Source: Deltaproteobacteria bacterium
GTDB taxonomy: Bacteria; Desulfobacterota; Desulfarculia; Adiutricales; Adiutricaceae
Length of the DNA stretch: 6,085 bases
Reading direction: 5' to 3'
Assembly (NCBI GenBank): GCA_031288745.1
Contig: JAITQT010000014.1
Coordinates: 1 to 6,085 of the forward strand
In this document: positions 1-5,534 of the stretch, piece by piece
Layout of the letters: each line of letters opens with the position of its first letter
Numbering within the stretch: position 1 is the stretch's first letter
The notes under the pieces: generated by a model
What the model was told of the DNA's origin: nothing
Database searches by the model: none
What the model saw: only the letters and a program-made list of their open reading frames with translations
Made by a program: the position numbers and the translations under genes

Positions 1-2
1 AT

Positions 3-524
3 AGAATTTCCAGGGGAAAGGGCCCCGCCAGACCGTATGAACACGTCTCCCTTTATAGCCCCATGACCTCCCAATACTCCTTCGTTAGCTACGTCAATGG
101 TGTTGTTTATGTTAAGATAAGCGTCCGAGTGGGTTTCGTCTTCACCTACTATAAGGGTGCCCCCCTGAACCGTAGCGTCGTTAATGATGTTATTCGTATG
201 GTTAAGAATAAGCTTCCCCGCTTTCACTTCCAGCGATTTGGAATTACTATTGATGCGCTGAAAAGAAATCTGATTATTTATCACGACCTCTCCATCGGGC
301 GCATCAATTAATAAGTTCTGACCCGAAATTTCACCTCCTTTAAATTTGTAGCCTCCGTCGGTGACTGTCATTTTGGATGTTTTTACTCCTGAAGAATCGA
401 CGGATACTGTCTTATAACCATCTGAGTTAAAAGTAATCTCATCTCCGTCAAGAAAACGCACGGGGAAGTTGTCATATAGGAAGTTTTTGTATCCGCCCCA
501 CGGGACACCCGCGCTCCATTCCCC
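3..524 (-). pseudogene. Displaced 3' continuation of the LRR protein: autotransporter-type beta-helical passenger region, running off the window
   Basis: Reading the minus strand one frame away from the LRR ORF gives 174 open codons: GEWSAGVPWGGYKNFLYDNF, then repeating short beta-strand units (GGYKFKGGEISGQNLLIDA, AGKLILN, GGTLIVGEDE) and GVLGGHGAIKGDVFIRSGG with LSPGNS. The pattern G-LGG-G-I-GDV-I-SGG-LSPGNS is typical of autotransporter-associated beta-strand repeats. WxGG..GEWSxGVP is the usual lead-in to such passengers. The lead-in is split: WQGG lies in the LRR frame and GEWSAGVP in this one. Restoring one base in the six-C run at 539-544 joins them as WQGGVSGN-stop-GEWSAGVP, leaving an in-frame TAG at 525-527. 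So there are two lesions, one frameshift and one nonsense codon. The outer-membrane barrel would lie beyond position 1 and is not seen. Confidence 0.75.
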
Positions 525-1654
525 CTAGTTGCCGCTAACCCCCCTTGCCAAAACAACTGGGCCCCCGGGGGCCGCACCTTCAACACTTCAGCCTCGACAA
601 CGGAGGGTGAAGAAGAGCTAGAGTTATGGATGTTGTCGTTTTGCATTTTTATTTGGAACTCGCCACGTTCAAGAAAAGTCAGCTTGTTGTTATCGTTAAA
701 GCTGTAGTCCTGCCCGAGATTAGCCGTGACGCCTCCCTCCACAAAAAAGGTGAAATCCGTGTCTGTGCCGCCGAAGGTTGCTTCAGTGGAAAGATAGTAG
801 ATTGTACCTGGGATAAGATCGCTAGCGTTTAGAGCTGGAATCGCCACGTTAGTCTGATTACCTAAAGTAATAGAAACGGCACTATCAACAAGGCTCATCA
901 AGGGATGCAGTTGGCTCAAAGTTAATCTGTTGTTACTTACATCTAGGTATTGCAGGTAAGAATTATTGATTTTTAGTGCTGTGAACTGGTTGTTATCGAC
1001 ATACAGGTTTTGTATTATGGGAAAACCGGTGAGGTCCAGTTCGCCGGTTAAATTGTTGTTGCTTAGATTTAAGTACGTAAGGTTGGGACTATTGGAGAGG
1101 AACAGCTCGGTGAGTTTGTTGTTTCTGGCGTCCACTCTCGATAGTATTGAATCATTGGAGAGGTTCAGCGTTGTGAGCTGGTTATACATGGCGTTCACAG
1201 TGGTCAATTGTGGATTATTGGAGAGGTTCAGCTCAGTGAGCTGGTTAAAAAAAACAAAAATTTCTGTCAAATTTGAAAACTGAGTAAGGACGAGGGAGCC
1301 GGATACATCCTTAGACTGTATATAAATTGAAGCCACATATTTTGTTCCGCTGGGTTGAGTCCAATTAATGCTTGTCCAGTCTATGGGGTCAGCAGGCTTA
1401 GATTCCCAGTTGAGGTTACCATTTGGGTCAATTTTCTCGCCTGCCTCGGCGAGTTGCTTAACTTCCTCAGGATCGAAAGTGTCGGCGGCGCTGGCGTTAT
1501 AGGATAAAAGTAACCCTATGAGAAGTAAGCAAAGCAGGAAGCTCGAAAGAGAACCGCCTGATAATGAAGTTGACAAGAATGGAAAGGTTGGCGTGCGAGA
1601 TGCTAAGGACTCTTTTTTGGGATCGGTTGGTAAACTTTGAATAAATGTTCTCAT
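383..1654 (-). CDS. Secreted leucine-rich-repeat surface protein, N-terminal part of a frame-broken autotransporter-type gene
   Basis: This 423-aa frame starts at ATG 1654 with AAGGTG eight bases upstream. A long basic N-region precedes a hydrophobic core (about residues 38-51, LLCLLLIGLLL) and a likely signal-peptidase site after NASA (residue 56), so the product should be exported. Residues about 120-255 hold six LRRs of 20-22 residues, for example LTYLNLSNNNLTG and LQYLDVSNNRLTL. A beta-rich segment (270-340), a Ser run (NSSSSSPS, 344-351) and the opening of a passenger domain (LFWQGG, 367-372) follow. Residues after about 372 are out of frame: the Arg/Thr-rich end is not a natural domain, and the true continuation lies in another frame (3-524). 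LRR surface proteins usually act in adhesion or ligand binding; that role here is inference. A paralogue remnant lies directly upstream. The frame is real, but the gene as a whole is probably broken. Confidence 0.85.
   Translation of the reverse strand: MRTFIQSLPTDPKKESLASRTPTFPFLSTSLSGGSLSSFLLCLLLIGLLLSYNASAADTFDPEEVKQLAEAGEKIDPNGNLNWESKPADPIDWTSINWTQPSGTKYVASIYIQSKDVSGSLVLTQFSNLTEIFVFFNQLTELNLSNNPQLTTVNAMYNQLTTLNLSNDSILSRVDARNNKLTELFLSNSPNLTYLNLSNNNLTGELDLTGFPIIQNLYVDNNQFTALKINNSYLQYLDVSNNRLTLSQLHPLMSLVDSAVSITLGNQTNVAIPALNASDLIPGTIYYLSTEATFGGTDTDFTFFVEGGVTANLGQDYSFNDNNKLTFLERGEFQIKMQNDNIHNSSSSSPSVVEAEVLKVRPPGAQLFWQGGLAATRGNGARVSRGADTKTSYMTTSPCVFLTEMRLLLTQMVIRQYPSILQE
539..544. repeat. Six-base C run at the frameshift point
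   Basis: The run reads as GGGGGG on the coding (minus) strand, in the codons for the Gly-Gly of WQGG. The recognisable frame changes right after it, and one additional G would restore WQGGVSGN. A homopolymer at a frame change suggests slippage. The TAG 12-14 bases downstream means restoring the run alone would not give full-length product. Confidence 0.6.
560..573. repeat. 14-bp perfect GC palindrome
   Basis: GGCCCCCGGGGGCC is its own reverse complement and consists only of G and C. It lies in the Pro-rich linker (VRPPGAQ) just before the passenger domain of the LRR protein. It stands out against the moderate-GC coding sequence around it. No known function is assigned. Confidence 0.6.
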
Positions 1655-1662
1655 GAATTTTT

Positions 1663-1668
1663 CACCTT
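1663..1668 (-). promoter_or_regulatory. Ribosome binding site of the LRR protein gene
   Basis: On the minus strand AAGGTG sits eight bases before ATG 1654. This spacing supports the upstream start, hence the long N-region of the signal peptide, rather than an internal start. No convincing -35/-10 pair was found between here and 1750. Confidence 0.6.
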
Positions 1669-2235
1669 AGTCTAAAAATCTGCGATAAGACCAATCGTAG
1701 CCCTCGCCCCTTAGGAGTGACGACAATTTTTATGGGAAGCGGGAATCAAGCTGCCTGACGTTTTGAAGCAAAACCCATGTTGAGGCCATAATGGCCACAG
1801 TGCCTACTTTAAATCCCTGAGACTTTCCCTTATTAATCTCAGCCCGGACTAGATCGCTAAGCCTTAATCCAAGGCGCTAGAGGGGAACTCCAAACTTATT
1901 AAGTCTCGCACATAAAGTTTTGCCCCCAGGCCTCGCGGACGTTTACGACCTTAGCCTACGAAAACTTTGGACCTCAATAGAGACCGACGCAGGCGGTACC
2001 CTAAAGCTGGTTTTTTAGGGATCTTGCGCTTGGTTTAGTTAAACTTTAGTTAGATTGCAGTTTCCTGCCTTTACAGTGAGTCCTATCTCTTTGAGGCTAC
2101 TAAGCCATACTTTGGCCGCTGTTTTAACGTATGCGGTATTATTTCGAGGTGCCTTGGTCCGGGCTAGAATTTTCGTCAAGATTTTTGTATTTTTAGTCTT
2201 TAAAAAGCCTCTCGCCTTGTTCGCCTTTCTTTTGG
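1669..2235. other. Decayed intergenic stretch between the two LRR genes
   Basis: No intact gene is seen. Both strands are interrupted repeatedly, and the sequence is rich in TTAG/CTTA/TAAG words. The only coding-like piece is a minus-strand frame at 1730-1876, described separately. The stretch probably holds the scrambled 3' part of the upstream LRR paralogue, with the leader of the downstream gene near 1669-1700. Confidence 0.5.
1730..1876 (-). pseudogene. Coding-like fragment, possibly the 3' end of the upstream LRR paralogue
   Basis: There are 48 open codons on the minus strand between a TAG (1877-1879) and a TAA (1730-1732). They include AEINKGKSQGFKVGTVAIMA and end LLQNVRQLDSRFP. The composition looks protein-like, with a short hydrophobic stretch (VGTVAIMASTWVLL). 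Position and strand would suit the tail of the decayed upstream gene. I do not recognise the sequence, and a chance frame is possible. Confidence 0.25.
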
Positions 2236-2825
2236 TTACGCTAAGCGCGGCGGATGGTCAAATTCGAGAGTTACCTCGCCTCTCTTAGTTTTAGGGGTAA
2301 TTCCTTCGAACTGGAGATGGCCCTTTTCTGCACCGTGGGAAAGGAGCCGTCCTCCCCATTTCTCCATAAAGTTCCTCTTGCCTCTTATCCGAAAAGACAG
2401 CCGTATTGTCGTGCGACGCCGATGAAACGCGGGAATAAGGTGCTTTTGGGTATCGAAGATAACTTTGAGCGAACGGAGAGAGGAGATGGGAACTAGCTTA
2501 TTTAGCTTTGTAACAAATTTAAGGTCGTTTTCACTCTCTAATTTTCATTTTGCGAAACATCGAGAATCTTAAGAGTGTTGTTTTCTAGGTTAAGCTCTTC
2601 GAGTTCTGTAAGCTCCCTAAGCTCAAGACTACCCTCAGGGGGGTTGTTAGCGACCTAAAATTTTTCCAATGAGTCGGCGTCGGTAAGCTTAAGGCTTGCC
2701 AGCTTAAAATTGTTAACGATAATTTCTTTGAGCTTATTAAGCCCAGAAATGTCTAGGCTTAAGAGAGCGTTATCTTTATCGTTTAAAGTAACTAACAAGA
2801 CGACTCCGAATAAGATTGACTCTTG
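2236..2825 (-). pseudogene. Decayed paralogue of the LRR surface protein
   Basis: Two overlapping minus-strand frames carry the homology. Frame one (2538-2825) reads NALLSLDISGLNKLKEIIVN, then KLTDADSLEKF, a TAG at 2655-2657, VANN, and finally LTELEELNLENN and LKILDVSQNEN before a TAG at 2538-2540. These are LRRs with the same spacing as the downstream gene (compare LQYLDVSNN). Frame two (2236-2544) picks up with KLNKLVPISSLRSLKVI and HLIPA, matching the intact copy's LTLSQLHPLMSL...VAIPAL that follows its last LRR. It later gives ITPKTKRGEVTLEF, which parallels LTFLERGEFQIKM. The signal peptide and first repeats are missing, because homology stops near the AT-rich boundary at 2826. There is at least one frameshift and one internal stop, so the gene is non-functional. 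Both copies lie on the same strand, suggesting an old tandem duplication. Confidence 0.75.
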
Positions 2826-3061
2826 TTAAATTGTGGATTAAGCGTTAATATTTTGGAGGGCACTTAAAACTGAAAAATCAATGAATTGGATTAGATTTTT
2901 AGCCGCTTTTAAGATAATTACTGTATTTTTTTTATATTATATTTAAATAAATTAATAAAAATTTTTCAATCATTACGCCTATAATTAATTTTTATATAGA
3001 TTTATATTTTTATATATTAGTATTTAATTACTTTTATTTAAAATATTAAATCAAAATATTA
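2826..3061. other. AT-rich spacer
   Basis: The DNA is dominated by A/T, with TTTTTTTATATTATATTT-like runs and stops in every frame. It holds no gene or clear repeat unit. The abrupt change of composition beside the LRR pseudogene suggests a recombination or deletion boundary near 2826-2930. Confidence 0.6.
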
Positions 3062-3277
3062 TTATATATTAATTATTATTAGCATGATATTATCAATCCT
3101 CGAAACCCAAGGTACACCTGTCAAACTATCTATAGCGAAGTTAGTCTCTAAGCTTGTTGGGGCTATCTCACCCCAAGCTAATAAATCTCTACGGTTGAAG
3201 GTTTTCGCCGCGTTATATATAATTTTCACTTCATATGTAGAGAAGTTATCTAAAGTTAAAGCCGGAGTCTGGTCTAT
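3062..3277 (-). pseudogene. Coding-like fragment of unknown protein in the AT-rich region
   Basis: This minus-strand frame of 71 codons between stops lies in a less AT-rich island. It reads DQTPALTLDNFSTYEVKIIY, then NAAKTFNRRDLLAWGEIAPT and SLETNFAIDSLTGVPW, ending in AT-rich codons (MLIIINI). The mixed charged and aromatic residues look more like a real protein than the opposite-strand frame (3084-3290), which is rich in K, L, V and S. It has no credible start or Shine-Dalgarno, so it is probably an internal fragment. I do not recognise the family. Confidence 0.35.
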
Positions 3278-3549
3278 TCAAAGGATTTAAAAGCATGAAA
3301 GTGAAAAATAATAGATAAAATAATGCTAAAATAGCTGGTAACTTAAAAATAATGTCATTTATTTATATTAATAAAAGCATAAATAAAAAAAAGAATTAAA
3401 TATATATATTTTTACCATATTTTTTAAGACAACTATTAATATATATATTAAAACTCTTTAGTATGAATATTATTTTATTAATTATTATTAATAAATTTAG
3501 ATAGCTCTATAAAAAAAATAATTAAATAAGCTACAATATTAATTAAAAA
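3278..3549. other. AT-rich spacer, nothing recognisable
   Basis: The stretch consists largely of A/T runs and TATA-like words with stops in all frames. Many -10-like hexamers occur, but they carry no weight in such composition because no gene start follows. Confidence 0.6.
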
Positions 3550-3723
3550 TTACTTTTTTTGTTTTAAAATACTAATATTCAATTTTAACATCATAAAATC
3601 AGTCGCCTTTTTCGCCTCTCTACCCACCTTCCCCTTTATGGTTGTGGCCAAACGATTACAGAATAATCTCTCTTCTCAAAAGTGGACTTTTCGAACTTCC
3701 TCAACCTTATGATTTCCATTCAT
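3550..3723 (-). pseudogene. Short broken coding-like frame starting in the left inverted-repeat arm
   Basis: From ATG 3723 the minus strand reads MNGNHKVEEVRKVHF, a TGA (3676-3678), then EERLFCNRLATTIKGKVGRE and AKKATDFMMLKLN to a TAA at 3550-3552. The part over 3600-3700 is a higher-GC island, and its basic sequence could belong to a nucleic-acid-binding protein such as a transposase. That is a guess; no family is recognised. The ATG lies in the inverted repeat, and the other arm yields the same first seven residues on the opposite strand. Confidence 0.25.
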
Positions 3724-3724
3724 T
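3701..3724 (+). repeat. Left arm of the 24-bp inverted repeat
   Basis: It pairs perfectly with 4164-4187. The match stops on both sides (C3700 against C4188, A3725 against A4163), so the unit is exactly 24 bp. Confidence 0.85.
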
Positions 3725-3814
3725 AGCAATATAGTTATTTATAAAGTATTTTATATATTGTTAGTAAAAAAATAAGCTAAATTTAAATAAAAATTTTTTC
3801 ATCTAATATCCACC

Positions 3815-3937
3815 CTAACCACGGTTCGACATAAACTTCAAAACAGCCTCTTTGGCTCGAAAAGATTTTTGATCCGCATAGATTAAATTAGCTAATTGAA
3901 GCCAATGTAGCTTAAATTTTTTTAGGGCAAAGCTTTT
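3815..3937 (-). pseudogene. Coding-like fragment inside the inverted repeat
   Basis: Forty open minus-strand codons lie between a TGA (3938-3940) and a TAG (3815-3817). They read KSFALKKFKLHWLQLANLIY then ADQKSFRAKEAVLKFMSNRG. Upstream of the TGA the same frame still looks protein-like (VRQIYQLSRKVSY). The Lys/Leu-rich helical character could fit a transposase remnant, but no catalytic motif is visible and I do not recognise a family. Confidence 0.25.
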
Positions 3938-3940
3938 TCA

Positions 3941-4163
3941 GTAGCTAACTTTTCTCGATAATTGATAAATCTGGCGTACGCTCTATGAAAAAAAGAACTT
4001 GCCACACCGATAAATTTATGTTAAATTTAATAAGAAAAATAAAAAAAATTTTTGATTAATCGAGTCAACCACTGCCTCGAAAAAAATACTCGCAGAAATT
4101 TTAGTTCATTTTTTCACCCGCCAACTCTGGCATGGGCATGGTAGCGACAACCACTACTAACTA
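3941..4163. other. Rest of the inverted-repeat interior, no gene
   Basis: The stretch is AT-rich with a moderate-GC patch at about 4060-4150. Minus-strand scraps such as MPMPELAGEKMN occur but stop at once. Nothing can be assigned. Confidence 0.5.
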
Positions 4164-4187
4164 AATGAATGGAAATCATAAGGTTGA
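4164..4187 (-). repeat. Right arm of the 24-bp inverted repeat
   Basis: It is the exact reverse complement of 3701-3724. On the plus strand it contains an ATG (4166) whose first seven codons, MNGNHKV, equal those read from the left arm on the minus strand, as expected for an identical repeat. Confidence 0.85.
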
Positions 4188-4290
4188 CTTTAAATTTAAC
4201 TTAATTTCTCTATTTTTTTAATTAAATATATAAATTTTATAAAATTCAACGCTCTACAAACACGTTTGAATTTTTTTATAGTCCTTTAAA

Positions 4291-4352
4291 TAGGGTAAGG
4301 TGGGTCACCCCTTCCCCCCTCCGAACCATGCAAACGGTTCAGGTACAGGAGC
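4291..4352 (-). ncRNA. Degraded 3' end (domain V/VI-like) of a second group II intron
   Basis: The minus strand reads GCATGGTTCGGAGGGGGGAA, GGGGTGACCCACC, then TTACCCTATT. GGTTCGGAGGGGGG followed by a short hairpin and a TACCC-type end is the usual layout of domain V's 3' strand, domain VI and the 3' splice site. The expected 5' strand (GAGCC with the AGC triad) is not clean: the GGCTCC found at the right distance pairs poorly and instead forms another hairpin (4346-4352 with 4362-4368). I read this as a decayed relic; a chance resemblance of the G-rich part is possible. Confidence 0.4.
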
Positions 4353-4368
4353 CACTAACTAGCTCCTG
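4346..4368. repeat. 7-bp hairpin next to the intron-like 3' end
   Basis: CAGGAGC and GCTCCTG flank a 9-nt loop. There is no U-tract on either strand, so it is not a typical terminator. It may be part of the degraded intron fold. Confidence 0.5.
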
Positions 4369-4892
4369 ACACGAACTTTCACAGCGCTGGTAAGACGCCT
4401 TCACTTGCGCACATATGTTAATTACGTCTAATTTTTAATAGTACCTTAACGGCTCTAACTTTCATAATTTATTGGTGAAAAAACCATTCTCTTATTTTTC
4501 GATCTGGTTTAGCTAAAGGGTAGATACGTCGCCGCATCTATATATAATACTTTCAGCCATTATGCTTGGCGTTAAGACTGAATCTAGCTCTTTCCACAAT
4601 TTTATTTTCCCTTCGCTTCAAATAGAAATGAAGTGGACGATTGTCACTCGTTCTGAAAGATCATCGAAAAAAAAACGAGCTTATATTTTTTCACTGTCCC
4701 AAAATAAAGCGCGAGTTCAATCCTCGCCGCGATATGAACGTCGTAAACTTGTGGCGAGTTGTAAATAACCTGAACCTCGGACTGGCTATGATGATTCGAG
4801 GCTTATCTTATGTCTGTTATCCGGTTGTCCAAACCATCGGGCTTCGACGACTTTAATCCTAGTTGATCCTTCTACTCATCCGTTTATAAGCG
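4369..4892. other. Gene-free stretch between the two group II intron remnants
   Basis: No intact gene is seen. Two plus-strand frames exist (4562-4768 and 4641-4856), but they lack ribosome binding sites and have unconvincing composition. On the minus strand, pieces such as RRRIYPLAKPDRKIREWFFH (near 4470-4540) and YDVHIAARIELALYFG (near 4700-4750) look faintly coding but are quickly stopped. At about 600 nt it could be the body of the second, ORF-less intron, though no 5' end (GTGYG) was found near 4880. A T-arm-like hairpin at 4711-4727 stands alone. Confidence 0.4.
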
Positions 4893-4962
4893 ATCGGGTA
4901 GGAGGCGGGTTTGCCCCGCCCTCCCACACCACCTAGGCGTGCTATTCGGCACCGGGCGGTTC
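4893..4962 (-). ncRNA. Group II intron domain V and VI
   Basis: Domain V runs from G4962 on the minus strand (GAACCGCCCGGTGCC...). Its lower helix pairs 4955-4960 with 4928-4933, and its upper helix pairs 4949-4952 with 4939-4942, with a 6-nt loop and an asymmetric bulge between. GGTGGTGTGGGAGG follows, then a strong GC hairpin (4901-4924) that fits domain VI, and a CCTACCCGAT end. The upper-stem loop is not GNRA and the bulge is larger than normal, so the catalytic fold may be impaired. The hairpin has no T-run, so I do not call it a terminator. Confidence 0.6.
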
Positions 4963-4998
4963 GGTTCGGTTGTCCAATCTTAAGCATGGCGTTTTCTA

Positions 4999-5139
4999 TT
5001 AAGCCAAGATGCGTTCTAACAGGTCAGTCAACATCATACCTTTCTCGTTGTCCTCGCCTTTTGCTACTATGGTAGACACTAAGCCCTTCCCGATTCCTCT
5101 TAGTTTCCAACCTACCTGCCTCGAGATAGCCCGCCTCAT
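4999..5139 (-). pseudogene. N-terminal remnant of a group II intron reverse transcriptase/maturase
   Basis: A 46-codon frame from ATG 5139 ends in KGMMLTDLLERILA before a TAA at 4999-5001. One frame over, directly after the stop, the minus strand reads ENAMLKIG. LLERILA-x-EN-MLK is the conserved opening of group II intron-encoded proteins (usually M.LLERIL..ENML.AYK.V..NKG..GVD), so five bases between the pieces break the frame. After MLK the similarity ends and domain V begins about 25 bases later. All polymerase motifs, including YADD, plus the X and endonuclease domains are absent. The protein would normally promote intron splicing and retrohoming; this remnant cannot. Confidence 0.55.
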
Positions 5140-5351
5140 CTGTGGTTTTCTACTCTATGCGCAAGATTTCCCTTTCACATATACGTGAACAACTACTGTT
5201 GAGCCCTTCCCGAAGTTCGTCCTTTAAGTACCATGGCTTCTGCTAACTTCTCACGCCACAAAGGCCCGTTACCGAACCTTTCGGGAGCGTTTGTCAAGGA
5301 TTATTTTTTTGTGCAGTTGGAAAGAGAAACAAGTCAGTAATATAGCTCTAA

Positions 5352-5507
5352 TCAAGTTGGTTTAACAAACGGAAAGTCCCCGGTAGCGTTTACGGCGCTT
5401 TGCGCCGCACCAGTCGAGTAACCCGGTCGAGAATTGATCACCGTTTTCCCCGCTTGACGCTTGCTTTTTGCTCCCGGTGGCGCTATAAAGCCTATATTGT
5501 CGGTCAT
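5352..5507 (-). CDS. Small coding-like ORF of unknown function, doubtful
   Basis: These 51 codons on the minus strand (MTDNIGFIAPPGAKSKRQAG, then KTVINSRPGYSTGAAQSAVN, ATGDFPFVKPT) have a balanced, protein-like composition. By contrast, the plus frame across the same bases is Arg/Ser-rich and lacks a start signal. The ATG has no good Shine-Dalgarno (only GGA two bases away), and only 27 bp separate it from the divergent recombinase-fragment start. It may be the tail of a gene truncated here or a chance frame. The family is not recognised. Confidence 0.25.
   Translation of the reverse strand: MTDNIGFIAPPGAKSKRQAGKTVINSRPGYSTGAAQSAVNATGDFPFVKPT
5393..5407. repeat. GC-rich hairpin
   Basis: CGGCGC and GCGCCG form a 6-bp stem around a TTT loop. 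No T-tract follows on either strand. It lies within the small minus-strand ORF, and its role is unknown. Confidence 0.5.
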
Positions 5508-5521
5508 ATCCAAAATTTGTG

Positions 5522-5530
5522 GGAGGGGAG
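5522..5530 (+). promoter_or_regulatory. Shine-Dalgarno of the recombinase-like fragment
   Basis: GGAGGGGAG lies four bases before ATG 5535, which sets the start there rather than at the in-frame upstream ATG 5400. Residues from the upstream part do not look like protein. Confidence 0.65.
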
Positions 5531-5534
5531 TGAA

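Larger units (their letters stand above)
3701..4187. mobile_element. Possible small element bounded by a perfect 24-bp inverted repeat
   Basis: Bases 3701-3724 (TCAACCTTATGATTTCC...) are the exact reverse complement of 4164-4187, separated by 439 bp. The whole unit is 487 bp, the size of a non-autonomous, MITE-like element. The interior is AT-rich with only a broken coding-like frame (3815-3937). No flanking target-site duplication is evident: the left flank ends CTTCC and the right begins CTTTA. Alternatives are an inverted duplication or the ends of a gutted insertion sequence. Confidence 0.45.
4893..5300 (-). mobile_element. Truncated group II intron remnant
   Basis: Read on the minus strand, this begins within late domain I/pre-ORF sequence (ACAAACGCTCCCGAAAGG, then GTAACGGGCC, GAAGTTAGCAGAAGCC and ATGGTACTT). 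These phrases recur upstream of maturase ORFs in bacterial group II introns, as I recall. A reverse-transcriptase start follows (5139-4999), then domain V (4962-4927) and a domain VI hairpin ending CTCCTACCCGAT near 4893. Most of domain I and nearly all of the roughly 400-600-aa maturase are missing, so it cannot be autonomously mobile. The 5' edge is uncertain, because similarity fades at an A/T run near 5300-5310. Confidence 0.65.

Noticed and set aside
63..311. 82-aa plus-strand ORF
   Set aside because: It is antisense to the passenger-domain frame, which has clear repeat motifs. It has no Shine-Dalgarno.
626..1283. Two plus-strand ORFs (626-832 and 966-1283)
   Set aside because: Both are shadows of the LRR gene on the minus strand. 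Their apparent Ser/Leu repeats are the complement of the LRR codons.
2055..2496. Two overlapping plus-strand ORFs
   Set aside because: They lie opposite the decayed LRR paralogue, have no ribosome binding sites, and are unlike natural proteins.
3084..3290. 68-aa plus-strand ORF
   Set aside because: The minus-strand frame over the same bases has more protein-like composition. The plus ORF has no Shine-Dalgarno.
4711..4727. Isolated tRNA T-arm look-alike (GCGAG-TTCAATC-CTCGC)
   Set aside because: The 5-bp stem and 7-nt loop fit, but there is no matching acceptor strand (TATCGCG) 60-70 bases upstream, no D-arm and no anticodon arm. It is at best a tRNA fragment, probably chance.
4562..4856. 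Two overlapping plus-strand ORFs
   Set aside because: They have no ribosome binding site, a low-complexity Ser/Lys-rich composition, and a position between intron remnants. They are probably chance frames.
4901..4924. Strong GC hairpin as a rho-independent terminator
   Set aside because: There is no T-run on either strand, and position and sequence fit domain VI of the group II intron.
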